Positions 35,485-45,481 of a DNA stretch of 64,000 nucleotides are shown piece after piece; within the stretch, counting starts at the first letter, position 1, and each line of letters opens with the position of its first letter. This DNA is from Micromonospora rifamycinica. GTDB taxonomy: Bacteria; Actinomycetota; Actinomycetes; Mycobacteriales; Micromonosporaceae. The notes beneath the pieces were generated by a model. The model searched no databases. It was not told where the DNA came from and saw only the letters and a list, made by a program, of their open reading frames with translations. The translations under genes were made by a program, and so were the position numbers. The stretch lies in assembly GCF_900090265.1 (NCBI RefSeq), contig NZ_LT607752.1, positions 868,001 through 932,000 on the forward strand, written 5' to 3'.

Positions 35485-36177
35485 ATGCAGATCAACGGAG
35501 CAGTCGCCCTGGTCACCGGGGCCAATCGCGGCATCGGCCGACAGTTCGCGAGCCAGTTGCTCGACCGCGGCGCACGGGTGTACGCCACCGCCCGCCGCCC
35601 GGAGCTGGTCGACCTGCCGGGCGCCACGGTGCTGGCACTCGACATCACCGATCCCGCCTCGGTGGCGGCCGCCGCCGAGGCCGCCCCGGACGTGAACCTC
35701 CTGATCAACAATGCCGGGGTGACCACCGCCACCGACCTGGTCGGCGGGGACCTCGCCGAGGTCCGGCGCGAGCTGGACACGCACTTCTGGGGCACGCTGT
35801 CGGTGATCCGCGCGTTCGCCGCGCAGCTCGGCGACGGGGCCATCCTCAACGTGCTCTCGGCCCTGTCGTGGTTCGCGCACCCCGGCAGCGGCGCCTACTC
35901 GGTGGCCAAGGCGGCCGAGTGGAGCCTGACCAACAGCGTGCGGCTCGAGCTGGCCGCGCAGCGGACCCTGGTGACCGGCCTGCACATGGGCGCGGTCGAC
36001 ACCGACATGATGGCCGGCTACGACATTCCCAAGCTCGACCCGGCCGACGTGGCACGGCAGGCGCTCGACGCGATCGAGGCGGACCGGATCGAGGTGCTGG
36101 CCGACGGGACGGCCGTCGCGGTGAAGGCGTCCCTGGCCGCCGACCCGGCCGACTTCTACTTCCCGGCCCGGCGCTAG
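35485..36177 (+). CDS. short-chain dehydrogenase/reductase
   Basis: 230 aa. Rossmann TGANRGIGRQF (TGxxxGIG) at ~11, NNAG at about 75, Ser-Tyr-Lys active site with YSVAKAAEW (Tyr ~135). Cofactor NAD(P)H; substrate unknown, possibly a small carbonyl given its MerR control. Followed by a strong terminator. Confidence 0.93.
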   Translation: MQINGAVALVTGANRGIGRQFASQLLDRGARVYATARRPELVDLPGATVLALDITDPASVAAAAEAAPDVNLLINNAGVTTATDLVGGDLAEVRRELDTHFWGTLSVIRAFAAQLGDGAILNVLSALSWFAHPGSGAYSVAKAAEWSLTNSVRLELAAQRTLVTGLHMGAVDTDMMAGYDIPKLDPADVARQALDAIEADRIEVLADGTAVAVKASLAADPADFYFPARR

Positions 36178-36213
36178 ACCGGATGGCGGGTTCGGCCCCG
36201 CGCTGCGGTATGC

Positions 36214-36254
36214 CCGTCGGTGGACCGGCCCCGTTCCGGCCGGTCCACCGACGG
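36214..36254. terminator. terminator between SDR and DksA-like genes
   Basis: 17-bp perfect stem (36214-36230 and 36238-36254) with a 7-nt loop between two convergent genes. Confidence 0.9.
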
Positions 36255-36256
36255 TG

Positions 36257-36292
36257 TGGCGCACCACCCGTAGAGCATCCTAGGTTGCTAGG
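36257..36292. repeat. dispersed 36-bp element, copy B
   Basis: Starts TGGCGCACCACCCGTAGAGC and ends ATCCTAGGTTGCTAGG; 29 of 36 bases equal 19249-19284. Directly follows the terminator between two convergent genes, so it is unlikely to be a promoter here. Confidence 0.6.
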
Positions 36293-36306
36293 CGACGGCG
36301 TGGCGC

Positions 36307-36630
36307 TCAGCCCCCGGTCCGCTGCTGGCAGGGCACGCAGAAGCGGGCCTGGGGCAGCACCTCCAGCCGCTCGGCCGGGATCGCCACCTGGCAACGCTCG
36401 CAGCGGCCGTAACTACCCTCGGCGAGCCGCCGCAGGGCACCGGCCAGGTGGTCGAGGCTCTGCCGGGTGGCCGCGAGCAGCGCCGCCCTGGTGTGCGCCT
36501 CGGCCGGGTCGCCGGTGTCGGCGGTCAGCTCGGTCAACCGGGCCGTCTGCACCGCGAACTGGTCGGTGAGGGTCTGGCGGAGCATGGTCAGCCGATGCTG
36601 TTCGGCCTGGTCCTGCAGCTCGGTGGTCAT
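36307..36630 (-). CDS. DksA/TraR-type zinc-finger protein
   Basis: 107 aa. N-terminal coiled-coil helix (TMLRQTLTDQFAVQTARLTE), then a C4 zinc finger: YGRCERCQVAIP and RFCVPCQQRTGG. TraR/DksA proteins act on RNA polymerase through its secondary channel. The usual acidic coiled-coil tip residues are not evident, so its mode of action is open. RBS AAAGGA before ATG 36630; a structured leader with a U-tract terminator precedes it. Confidence 0.9.
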   Translation of the reverse strand: MTTELQDQAEQHRLTMLRQTLTDQFAVQTARLTELTADTGDPAEAHTRAALLAATRQSLDHLAGALRRLAEGSYGRCERCQVAIPAERLEVLPQARFCVPCQQRTGG

Positions 36631-36713
36631 GTCAGGTCCTTTCGGGCGCGGCATCCGCGGGACGGATGCGCTCGGGCGACGACGGGGTAGCCGGACGGAA
36701 ACCCCGGAAACAG

Positions 36714-36790
36714 AAAAAGGGCCGAAGCCCGATGGCTTCGCCCTGTGTGGCCGTACCGGAGGATGAACGTTGCTCCGGTGGGCCACGGCC
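36714..36790 (-). promoter_or_regulatory. structured leader with intrinsic terminator upstream of dksA-like gene
   Basis: Read on the minus strand, a hairpin with a 13-bp left-side arm (36749-36761; partners 36773-36779 and 36785-36790, 5-nt bulge) is followed 5 nt later by a GC stem (36719-36729 with 36734-36743, one bulged base) and five U (36718-36714). This has intrinsic terminator form, 84 nt before the DksA-like ATG. It could be an attenuator or the end of a small RNA. U-tract terminators are rare in such genomes. Confidence 0.65.
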
Positions 36791-36944
36791 GGCGGGGATC
36801 GGGCTCGGCCGCCCCGGGGCGGGCACCACGACGGGCCGCGCGGCACCGGGCAGCACCGACCCGCACCGGCCGACGACGACCACCGCCACCGGGGAACCGG
36901 TGGCGGTCGGCGACAGCGGTCGGACGGCCGGGGACATGCGGCCC

Positions 36945-36973
36945 ACCATAGGCCGTGCCCCGGGGAAAACCAA
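36945..36973 (-). promoter_or_regulatory. candidate promoter of the dksA-like gene
   Basis: On the minus strand: TTGGTT (36973-36968), 17-bp spacer, TATGGT (36950-36945). A start near 36938 would give a leader of about 308 nt including the hairpins above. Boxes judged by eye. Confidence 0.4.
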
Positions 36974-37035
36974 CGGACAATGCACCCCGACCGCCCGTCG
37001 GCGGCGCGGACGCCCGCACGGGAGGCTGTGCTTAC

Positions 37036-38699
37036 ATGGGCACCATGGCACAGCCGGTGATCCTCACCATCGACGACGACCCCGCCGTCTCCCGGGCGGT
37101 CGCCCGGGACATCCGCCGCCGGTACGGCGACCGCTACCGGGTGGTCCGGGCCGACTCCGGCCCCGGCGCACTGGAGGCGCTACGGGAGATCAAGCTGCGC
37201 GGCGAACGGGTGGCGGTGCTGCTGGCCGACTACCGGATGCCCGAGATGAACGGCATCCAGTTCCTGGAGGCCGCGATGGACCTCTTCCCCGCCGCCCGCC
37301 GGGTGCTGTTGACCGCCTACGCCGACACCGAGGCCGCGATCGACGCGATCAACGTGGTCGACCTGGACCACTACCTGCTCAAGCCGTGGCACCCGCCGGA
37401 GGAGAAGCTCTACCCGGTGATGGACACCCTGCTGGAGGCCTGGGCGGCCACCCCCGACCAGGCCAGCGAGGAGATCCGGGTGGTCGGGCACCGCTGGTCC
37501 GCGCCGTCGTTCGCGGTCCGGGACTTCCTCGCCCGCAACCTGGTGCCGTACCGCTGGCTGCTCACCGACGACCCGGAGGGCGGCCGGCTGCTCGCCGCCG
37601 CCGGGGCCACCGCCACCGACGTGCCGCTGGTGGTCACCCCGGACGGCAAGGCGCTGGTGGCCCCCACCGAGGCGGAACTGGCCGCGGTGGCCGGGCTCAC
37701 CGTCGTGCCGTCCGCCGACTTCTACGACCTGGTGGTGGTCGGCGGCGGACCGGCCGGGCTCGGCGCGGCCGTGTACGGGGCCTCCGAGGGCCTGCGCACC
37801 GTGCTGGTGGAGCGGCAGGCCACCGGCGGCCAGGCCGGGCAGAGCAGCCGGATCGAGAACTACCTCGGCTTCCCCGACGGGGTGTCCGGCGCCCAGCTCA
37901 CCGACCGGGCCCGCCGGCAGGCGCTCAAGTTCGGCGCGGAGCTGCTCAGCACCCGCGAGGTGGTGGGGCTGGAGAGCGCCGGCACCGCCCGGCTGCTGCA
38001 CTTCGGCGACGGCAGCACCATCGCCGCGCACACGGTGGTGCTCGCCACTGGGGTGTCCTACCGGGTGCTCGACGCGCCCGGCCTGGCCGACCTGACCGGT
38101 CGGGGGGTGTTCTACGGCGCGGCCGCCACCGAGGCGCCGAGCTGCGTCGACCAGGACGTCTGGATCGTCGGCGGGGCCAACTCCGCCGGCCAGGCGGCGG
38201 TGCACTTCTCCCGGTACGCCAGCCGGGTGCACCTGCTGATCCGGGGCGCCGACCTGACCGCGTCGATGTCGTCGTACCTGATCCAGCAGCTCGACCGCAA
38301 CGACCGGATCGTGGTGCACCCGCACACCGAGGTGGTCGGCGGCGAGGGAGACGGGCACCTGGAACGGCTGCGGCTGCGCGACGCCCGTACCGGCGAGGTC
38401 CGCGAGGTGGACGCCTCCTGGCTGTTCATCTTCATCGGCGCGGCACCGCGTACCGACTGGCTGGACGGGGTGCTGGCCCGCGACGAGCGGGGCTTCATCG
38501 TCGCCGGCCCCGACCTGACCGCGGGCGGCCGACGGCCGCCCGGCTGGACCCTGGCCCGTGACCCGTACCACCTGGAGTCGAGCCTGCCGGGGGTGTTCGC
38601 CGCCGGTGACGTGCGGGCCTCGTCGGTCAAGCGGGTCGCCTCGGCGGTCGGTGAGGGCGCGATGGCCGTCTCGCTGGTACACCGCTACCTGGAGGCACA

Positions 38700-38703
<4 letters not shown>
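37036..38703 (+). CDS. receiver - thioredoxin-fold - thioredoxin reductase-like fusion
   Basis: 555 aa. Residues 1-~135: response-regulator receiver with D13/D14, phospho-acceptor D65, T93, K116. ~147-220: glutaredoxin-like segment whose active site reads WSAPS, without Cys. ~228-555: FAD/NAD(P) oxidoreductase of the thioredoxin-reductase type (VVVGGGPAGLGAAVYG; second nucleotide site WIVGGANSAG). The usual redox CxxC is replaced by AAATEAPSC, leaving one Cys (C370). Start ATG 37036 with GGGAGG 11 nt upstream. Coupled to the kinase by a 4-bp overlap; it probably acts as the regulated enzyme or a flavin-based output. Confidence 0.9.
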
Positions 38704-40136
<1,433 letters not shown>

Positions 40137-40154
40137 CCAGCGGCCCGGGCCGGG

Positions 40155-40194
40155 CGGTCAGCCGGTGGCCCGGACGGACGGTCAGCCGGTGGCC
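40155..40194. repeat. 16-bp direct repeat at the radical SAM gene 3' end
   Basis: CGGTCAGCCGGTGGCC at 40155-40170 and 40179-40194 (period 24). The second copy includes the stop codon of the radical SAM gene (40182-40184); the first is an extra copy just downstream. Confidence 0.75.
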
Positions 40195-42317
40195 GGGGTG
40201 GGCTCGGGCAGGGCGTGCCGGCGCAGCAGCCGCTGACCGATGAACGTGCGCCACACCCGGTCGGCGACCGCCGGTTCGACCACCCAGAGCCGGTGCTGCG
40301 CCTCGGCCAGGGTCAGCGGGGCGGTGAACAGGTCCAGGAAGATCCGGCTGCTGCGGTTGAGCGCGAAGACCTGTCCGTCGGCCCGGCGGAACAGGTGCCG
40401 GTCAGCCGGCAGCTCGGCACCCGGGGTGCCCTGCTGATCCTCGGCCCGCAGCCGCCGGTACGCCTCCCACGCCTGCTCGTCGGCGCGGTCGACGAAGACG
40501 CCGTTGGCGACGAACTCGGTGTGGTCGTCGTCGTGCTGGCGGACCCGGTCGTGGGCGAGGACGCCACGCACGTCGGTGCCGTACCGGTCGTGGTAGAAGA
40601 ACGAGTGCGGGGTGTCGGTGCTGCCCAGCCAGGGCCGGTGGTAGTGGCCGGGGTTCAGGGTGGACTTCGCCCGCATCACCTCGTCGTGCGCGGCCTCGGT
40701 GACCGGCTCGTCGTACCGCAGCATCCGGACGATGTCGGAGCCCTCCACCGGGCGCACGTTGCTCACACCGAAGCGCTCCGGCTCCTTGGCGACGATCGCG
40801 CCCGGGGTGAGCACGAAATCGCCGAGGCCACCCAGGGTCCACAGGTCGGGGTTGTCGCGCAGGAAGCCGATGCTGTCCAGGGCCTCCTCCCGGGTCTCGG
40901 TGGGGAACCCGGTGAAGCCCATCATCTGCACACCGATGTTGGCCTTGGTCATCGCGGTCATCGTCCGGCGGACCTGCTCCGGGCGGGTGCCCTTGTCGAT
41001 CAGGTCCAGGATGCGCTGGTTGCCGGACTCGAAACCGACCGAGACGGCCACGCAACCGCTGCGCCGCAGCAGCTCGCAGCGCTCCTCCGACCAGTACTTC
41101 TCCAGCCGGATCTCGGCCCCCCAGCGGAAGTCGAGCCCCCGCTCGACGACCTTCTCGGCGAAGCGCAGGATCGTCGCGGGGGCCAGCACGTCCACCGAGA
41201 AGTAGATGAACTTGGCGAACTTCGCCAGCTCCGTCACGTCGGCGATCATGGTGTCGGCGGTGTCCTGCCGCCAGGGGCTGGTCGGGCCGTCGGTGTTCAG
41301 GCCGTAGTCGCAGAACGTGCACTTGTTCCAGTAGCAGCCCCGGGTGGGCGAGTAGTAGACGAACCTCTCCGGGCTCAGGTAGCGGTCCCAGGGCAGGCCG
41401 GAGAAGTCCGGCACCGGGATGGCGCCCAGCCGCTCGTAGCGCAGCGGGAGCTGCCGCTGCCGGCCGTACTTCGGGTGCAGCCGCACGTTGGGGTGCCCGG
41501 CCGGCAGGGTGCCCGTGGCCACCGCGTCGAGGATCTCGGTGTAGGCGGTCTCCCCCTCGCCGACCACGATCGCGTCGAAGTCGGCGAACACCTGGAACAC
41601 CTGCTCGGGGCGGCTGGCGCACTTCCACACACCGGAGATCTCGGTGCCGCCGGCGATCACGAACGCATCCGGGCAGGCCTGCCGGATCAGCCGGGCCAGC
41701 CAGAGGGTGAACGGGAGCTGCCACTGGTAGGTGGCGCTGATACCGATCACGTCGTACCCGCCCGCAGCCAGCCGCGGGATCAGCACGTCCTCGTAGTACG
41801 GCTGGAACGGCCGGTTGAGCCGGGCCAGCGTCGCCTCGTCGGTGAGCGCGGCCACCGAGCCGATGGAGACCGCAGGCGGCGGCTGCAACCGGAAGCCGGC
41901 CCGGAACTGCCCCGGGAAGCCGACCGCGCCGAGCGCGTCCATCCAGGAGATGACGCCCTCGACCGCCTCCTGGTAGTGCCGGTAGTCGTAGAACAGCACC
42001 GGATCCTGCAGCACCCCGATCGACCGGCGCAGCCGCTGCGGATCCGGCTCGGGCAGGCCCAACCGGTTCGCCCGGGCCATCAGCGCGTCCGTGCCGGTCA
42101 GGTCGGTCACCGGCGGCCGGGCCAGCTCCCGGCGCAGCCACTCGTACGCCGAAGGGGTGTAGGAGTGGTGGAACGCCTCGATGTTGGCGTCGATGATGTC
42201 CGCCGGCCGGTGCCCCCGGGCGCGGGCGTAGGAGTCGAGGTAGTTCAGCGAGTGGTACCCCGAGGTGGGGTCCGTCAGCGGCGGGTAGATCAGCGCCGCC
42301 TTCACGGTGCCGCCCAT
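40182..42317 (-). CDS. B12-binding radical SAM enzyme of the RiPP cluster
   Basis: 711 aa. N-terminal half resembles a cobalamin-binding domain (YDVIGISATYQWQLPFTLWL, FVIAGGTEISGV). The radical SAM cluster motif is C-YWNK-C-TF-C (CX4CX2C), one residue longer than CX3CX2C but typical of some B12-type members, at about residues 325-333. TRGCYWNKCTF and GFESGNQRILDL follow. A ~130-residue C-terminal extension (FHDRY...HRLWVVEPAVADRVWR) is unassigned. Start ATG 42317 with RBS GAGGAGG. Position after TfuA and YcaO genes makes peptide modification likely; methylation of the hydrophobic core is a possibility. No marine proteusin-type epimerase is present. Confidence 0.85.
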   Translation of the reverse strand: MGGTVKAALIYPPLTDPTSGYHSLNYLDSYARARGHRPADIIDANIEAFHHSYTPSAYEWLRRELARPPVTDLTGTDALMARANRLGLPEPDPQRLRRSIGVLQDPVLFYDYRHYQEAVEGVISWMDALGAVGFPGQFRAGFRLQPPPAVSIGSVAALTDEATLARLNRPFQPYYEDVLIPRLAAGGYDVIGISATYQWQLPFTLWLARLIRQACPDAFVIAGGTEISGVWKCASRPEQVFQVFADFDAIVVGEGETAYTEILDAVATGTLPAGHPNVRLHPKYGRQRQLPLRYERLGAIPVPDFSGLPWDRYLSPERFVYYSPTRGCYWNKCTFCDYGLNTDGPTSPWRQDTADTMIADVTELAKFAKFIYFSVDVLAPATILRFAEKVVERGLDFRWGAEIRLEKYWSEERCELLRRSGCVAVSVGFESGNQRILDLIDKGTRPEQVRRTMTAMTKANIGVQMMGFTGFPTETREEALDSIGFLRDNPDLWTLGGLGDFVLTPGAIVAKEPERFGVSNVRPVEGSDIVRMLRYDEPVTEAAHDEVMRAKSTLNPGHYHRPWLGSTDTPHSFFYHDRYGTDVRGVLAHDRVRQHDDDHTEFVANGVFVDRADEQAWEAYRRLRAEDQQGTPGAELPADRHLFRRADGQVFALNRSSRIFLDLFTAPLTLAEAQHRLWVVEPAVADRVWRTFIGQRLLRRHALPEPTPATG

Positions 42318-42327
42318 CGTTTCCTCC

Positions 42328-43740
42328 TCAGCCCACCCGGGCCGGCGAACCGACCCGGGAACCGTCGGGGGTTGCCGCGCCGGCAACCGGGGGCAGTCGC
42401 GGCGGGCCGAACGCCTTGAGGTAGGCGACCAGTGGCTCGGCGGCGAACCGGAACGCCTCCAGGTCGAGGAAGCCGCGGTCCCAGGCCGCCGCCGCCAGGC
42501 CGTCCACCGGGCAGCCCCACAGCGCCGCGAAGCAGCGGTCGACGACCTCGGTGCGGAAGTGCTGCCGGCCGGGCCGGCGGTGACCGGTCGTGCGGGGCAG
42601 CACCGTCTCGTTGAGCGACATCGCGGTGGCGGCGACCTGCCGGGCGGCGGCGACCTGCGCGGGGGCGCGCAGCGGCTCGGCCACCATCCACAGGGCCAGG
42701 CTGCGGTACGAGGAGACACCGAAGGCCCGCACCAGCACCCGCAGCGCCGCCTCCCGGGGATCGAGCCCCTGCTCGGCACCGGTCAACCAGTCCCGGCCGA
42801 CGGGGCCGACGGCGAGCAGTCCGCGTTCCCGGGCCACCTCGGCGGCCCGGTCGTCGACGGCCCGGTCGTCGAGGGCCGGGTCGCTCGGGTCGACCTCGGC
42901 CACCCCGGCGAGGACGGCCCGCCGGTGCCGGGCCGGCGACTCGGGGTGCAGCAGCATCAGCACCGCCGCGACATCGCGCTCGCTGACCCAGTGCCCGCCC
43001 ACGGCCGCACCGGCGTGCCGGGACCGCCAGCTGTCCAGGAACCGGGTGTGCAGGTTGTCGATCGGCTGGTCGCCGGGACCGGCGGGGCTCAGCTCGGCGG
43101 CGTCGGCGGCGGCCATCGCCAGCAGCAGCCGGGCGTCGGCGCCCTTGGCGTCCCACGGGTCGCGCCGGTGCCAGGTCAGGAACCGGTCCACCGCCGCTGC
43201 GGCGTCCGGTGGCGCGGTGCACTCCAGCGCCCGGTAGGACCGACGCCGGAACGGCAGGTCCCGGCAGAGCCCGAGCAGCCGGTCCGCCTCGGCGTCGACC
43301 AGCACCCCCGCGGCCACCGCCCGGCGCATCGCGATCCGCATGTTGACCAGCGGTTCGCTCAGGATGCGGTGGCCGTCCTCGGCGGGGCCGTGCACCACGG
43401 CCACCTCGTCGTCGCCGGTGACCACGCCGTCGCGGTAGAGCTGGTACACGTCACCGACACCGCGCATCCCGAACTGCCACAGCTCGGCAGCGCGCAACGC
43501 GCCCATGCTGGCCGCCCCGGCGACGGTGACGCCCCGGGCCAACAGGTCGAGGATCTCCCGGTGCCGCACCGGCGGGTGGTGCAGGAAGAACCCGTCGACG
43601 ATCAACACCCGGTCACCGGGACCGACGTCGAGCCGCAGAAGGTCGCCGTGGGCCACCGGCGGGAGGACCTGCGCGTCAGGCAGCACCTGCCCGACCTGGT
43701 CGGCCGGCAGGCTCGGGCCGATGAAGACGATGTCGGTCAT
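42328..43740 (-). CDS. TfuA-like protein with long C-terminal extension
   Basis: 470 aa. N-terminal ~170 residues show the TfuA core: DIVFIGPSLP, DRVLIVDGFFLHHPPVRHRE and GAASMGALRAAELWQFGM then GVGDVYQLYRDG. TfuA with YcaO makes thioamide bonds in methanogen McrA and in some peptides. The remaining ~300 residues are not TfuA and I recognise no domain in them. Overlaps the YcaO gene by 4 bp, which fixes the pair. Confidence 0.87.
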   Translation of the reverse strand: MTDIVFIGPSLPADQVGQVLPDAQVLPPVAHGDLLRLDVGPGDRVLIVDGFFLHHPPVRHREILDLLARGVTVAGAASMGALRAAELWQFGMRGVGDVYQLYRDGVVTGDDEVAVVHGPAEDGHRILSEPLVNMRIAMRRAVAAGVLVDAEADRLLGLCRDLPFRRRSYRALECTAPPDAAAAVDRFLTWHRRDPWDAKGADARLLLAMAAADAAELSPAGPGDQPIDNLHTRFLDSWRSRHAGAAVGGHWVSERDVAAVLMLLHPESPARHRRAVLAGVAEVDPSDPALDDRAVDDRAAEVARERGLLAVGPVGRDWLTGAEQGLDPREAALRVLVRAFGVSSYRSLALWMVAEPLRAPAQVAAARQVAATAMSLNETVLPRTTGHRRPGRQHFRTEVVDRCFAALWGCPVDGLAAAAWDRGFLDLEAFRFAAEPLVAYLKAFGPPRLPPVAGAATPDGSRVGSPARVG

Positions 43741-44900
43741 GCCGGCGTCCCCGGGCGGGTGCTCAGTGCCCGCTCGTCGAACATCCGCAGCCCCGGAGCG
43801 AAGACCTTGCTGACCGCGATGCCGATGTCGTCGTGGGTCAGATCGACGGCGAACGGTTCGACGCCGGTGACCCGTTGCACCCTCAGGGCCAGTTCGCGCA
43901 GCACGTCGGTGACGTCACCGGGCGGTGGCCGGTCGCGGCGGACCGCGCCGGCGGGGCTGTCGAGGGCGGGTGGCGGCTTCGGTGCGGCGGCCACGTGGTG
44001 GTAGGCGGCGGCGTCGATGTCGTCGCGGGCACCGGAGACCATCACCAGGCGGGACTGGGCGGCCTCGGACATGGCCCGGCCGACCGCGATCTCCGGGTCG
44101 ACGTGGCAGCCGAAGCCCCCGAAGGTGACCGGGATGTCCGGCGACCAGACCGAGGCGGCGTAGCAGGGCACCCCGATGCCGTTGGTGATGTCGCAGACCT
44201 CCACCCAGCAGCCGGCCCGCAGCAGCGCCTCGTGCACGGTGCGGGTCATCGGGTTGCGGGCGGTGCCCGGGTCGGTGTGGACCCGGTCGGCCAGCGCCGA
44301 GGTGCTGTACGGGGCGATGCAGTCTCGCTCGATGACCTCCAGCAGGGCGTGCAGACTGGCCTCGGCGAAGGTGTTGCCGGTCGCCAGGCCGTTGCTGCTG
44401 GGGTAGAACAGGGTGCGCGCCCAGCCCCGGCGGACGGTGAAGTCCAGCTCGATGGTGGCGCGCGGCACCAGGCAGGGCGTGCCGGTGACCAGCCCCCGGC
44501 CGGCCACCCAGTCGAGCACCACGGCCGAGGTGAGCGGCGAACGTTCGGCCAGGTGCAGCCAGCGTACGTCGTACGGTAGGTCGAGCCCCTCGGCCGGGGA
44601 CCGGGTGACGGTCCCCAGCCGGAGGTTCTCGGCATGCCAGGACTCGATGCTCTCCATGACCGCGCTGACCTGCGACTGCATCGGCGTGGCACCGGTGCCG
44701 ACGCTGACCGCCATGGTCGCCCCGACCGGCCGGTAGGCAACGTGCACCGGCAGGCCGATCTCGTCGAGACGGGTGATGTCGGCGACCCGGGTGATCCGGA
44801 ACCGGTCGAGCAGGGGCGCGATGCGTCCCCAGGTCTGCTCGACGGTGGCCGTCCGGTAGGTGCCGGCGCGGAACGCGATGGTCTCGGTCGTGGTGGGCAT
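43737..44900 (-). CDS. stand-alone YcaO protein
   Basis: 387 aa. YcaO ATP-binding signatures: SAVMESIESWHAE (~residue 83), SLHALLEVIERD (~185) and AMSEAAQSRL (~270). YcaO phosphorylates an amide oxygen so that a thiol, hydroxyl or sulfide can attack. Because it lies with TfuA, thioamidation is the likely reaction. ATG 44900 (MPTTTETIAF) has GGGAG upstream; the longer open frame is a shadow of the precursor gene. It has no leader-binding domain of its own. Confidence 0.92.
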   Translation of the reverse strand: MPTTTETIAFRAGTYRTATVEQTWGRIAPLLDRFRITRVADITRLDEIGLPVHVAYRPVGATMAVSVGTGATPMQSQVSAVMESIESWHAENLRLGTVTRSPAEGLDLPYDVRWLHLAERSPLTSAVVLDWVAGRGLVTGTPCLVPRATIELDFTVRRGWARTLFYPSSNGLATGNTFAEASLHALLEVIERDCIAPYSTSALADRVHTDPGTARNPMTRTVHEALLRAGCWVEVCDITNGIGVPCYAASVWSPDIPVTFGGFGCHVDPEIAVGRAMSEAAQSRLVMVSGARDDIDAAAYHHVAAAPKPPPALDSPAGAVRRDRPPPGDVTDVLRELALRVQRVTGVEPFAVDLTHDDIGIAVSKVFAPGLRMFDERALSTRPGTPA

Positions 44901-44925
44901 CGTGGCTCCCGGGGGGTGGGGAAAC

Positions 44926-45297
44926 TCAGATGACGATGGCGATGACGACGATGTTGACGTCCACCTCGGACGACACACCACCGGCCACCGATTCCAGCTC
45001 GGACTCGGTCAGTTCGTTGAGGTCGACCAGCGGGACCTCGGGCACGTGCAGGACGTGCCGGCCGGCGGTGGCGGTCCAGTCGGCGACGATCTCGTCCTTG
45101 GTGTAGAGGGCGGTGGGCTGGGTGCGGTCCACCACCACCACGGCTCCGGGACTCACCGGCAGGCCGGCGGCGGTGGCGTAACCGGTCGGGTCGGCGAGCA
45201 GCTGTCGCAGTTCCTCGTCACTGCGCCACACCGCGGTGACCAGCTGCGAGTACTTCGTGATGAACCTGGCGCCGAACTCCTGCTCTTCGTTGCTCAT
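44926..45297 (-). CDS. NHLP-type RiPP precursor with hydrophobic core
   Basis: 123 aa. Nitrile-hydratase-like leader: FGARFITKYSQLVTAVWR, LLADPTGYATAAGLPV, VVVVDRTQPTAL, ending ESELESVAGG. After GG the core is VSSEVDVNIVVIAIVI: no Cys or Thr, only two Ser. ATG 45297 with RBS GAAAGG. Own promoter candidate 60-90 bp upstream. Sits directly before ycaO/tfuA/radical SAM genes. Confidence 0.88.
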   Translation of the reverse strand: MSNEEQEFGARFITKYSQLVTAVWRSDEELRQLLADPTGYATAAGLPVSPGAVVVVDRTQPTALYTKDEIVADWTATAGRHVLHVPEVPLVDLNELTESELESVAGGVSSEVDVNIVVIAIVI

Positions 45298-45356
45298 CGA
45301 CAGCACCTTTCTTCGGGTTTCACCGCGCGTAAATTGCGCTTGATTGGTGTGCGAGA

Positions 45357-45386
45357 ACGTTAGAAAAATTGGTGTTCGACTATCAA
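45357..45386 (-). promoter_or_regulatory. promoter candidate for the hydrophobic-core precursor
   Basis: On the minus strand: TTGATA (45386-45381), 18-bp spacer, TAACGT (45362-45357), in the most AT-rich part of the spacer between the two precursors. Predicted leader ~50 nt. Consistent with a second transcription unit for precursor 1, YcaO, TfuA and radical SAM. Confidence 0.55.
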
Positions 45387-45481
45387 GGATTCTGGTTGGC
45401 TGCCATCAGAAGCGGCCACGGCGCACCTCGGGCGGCAGACATCGGTGGCGGGTCCACCGCCCGCGCGGCAGCAACCGGCGG

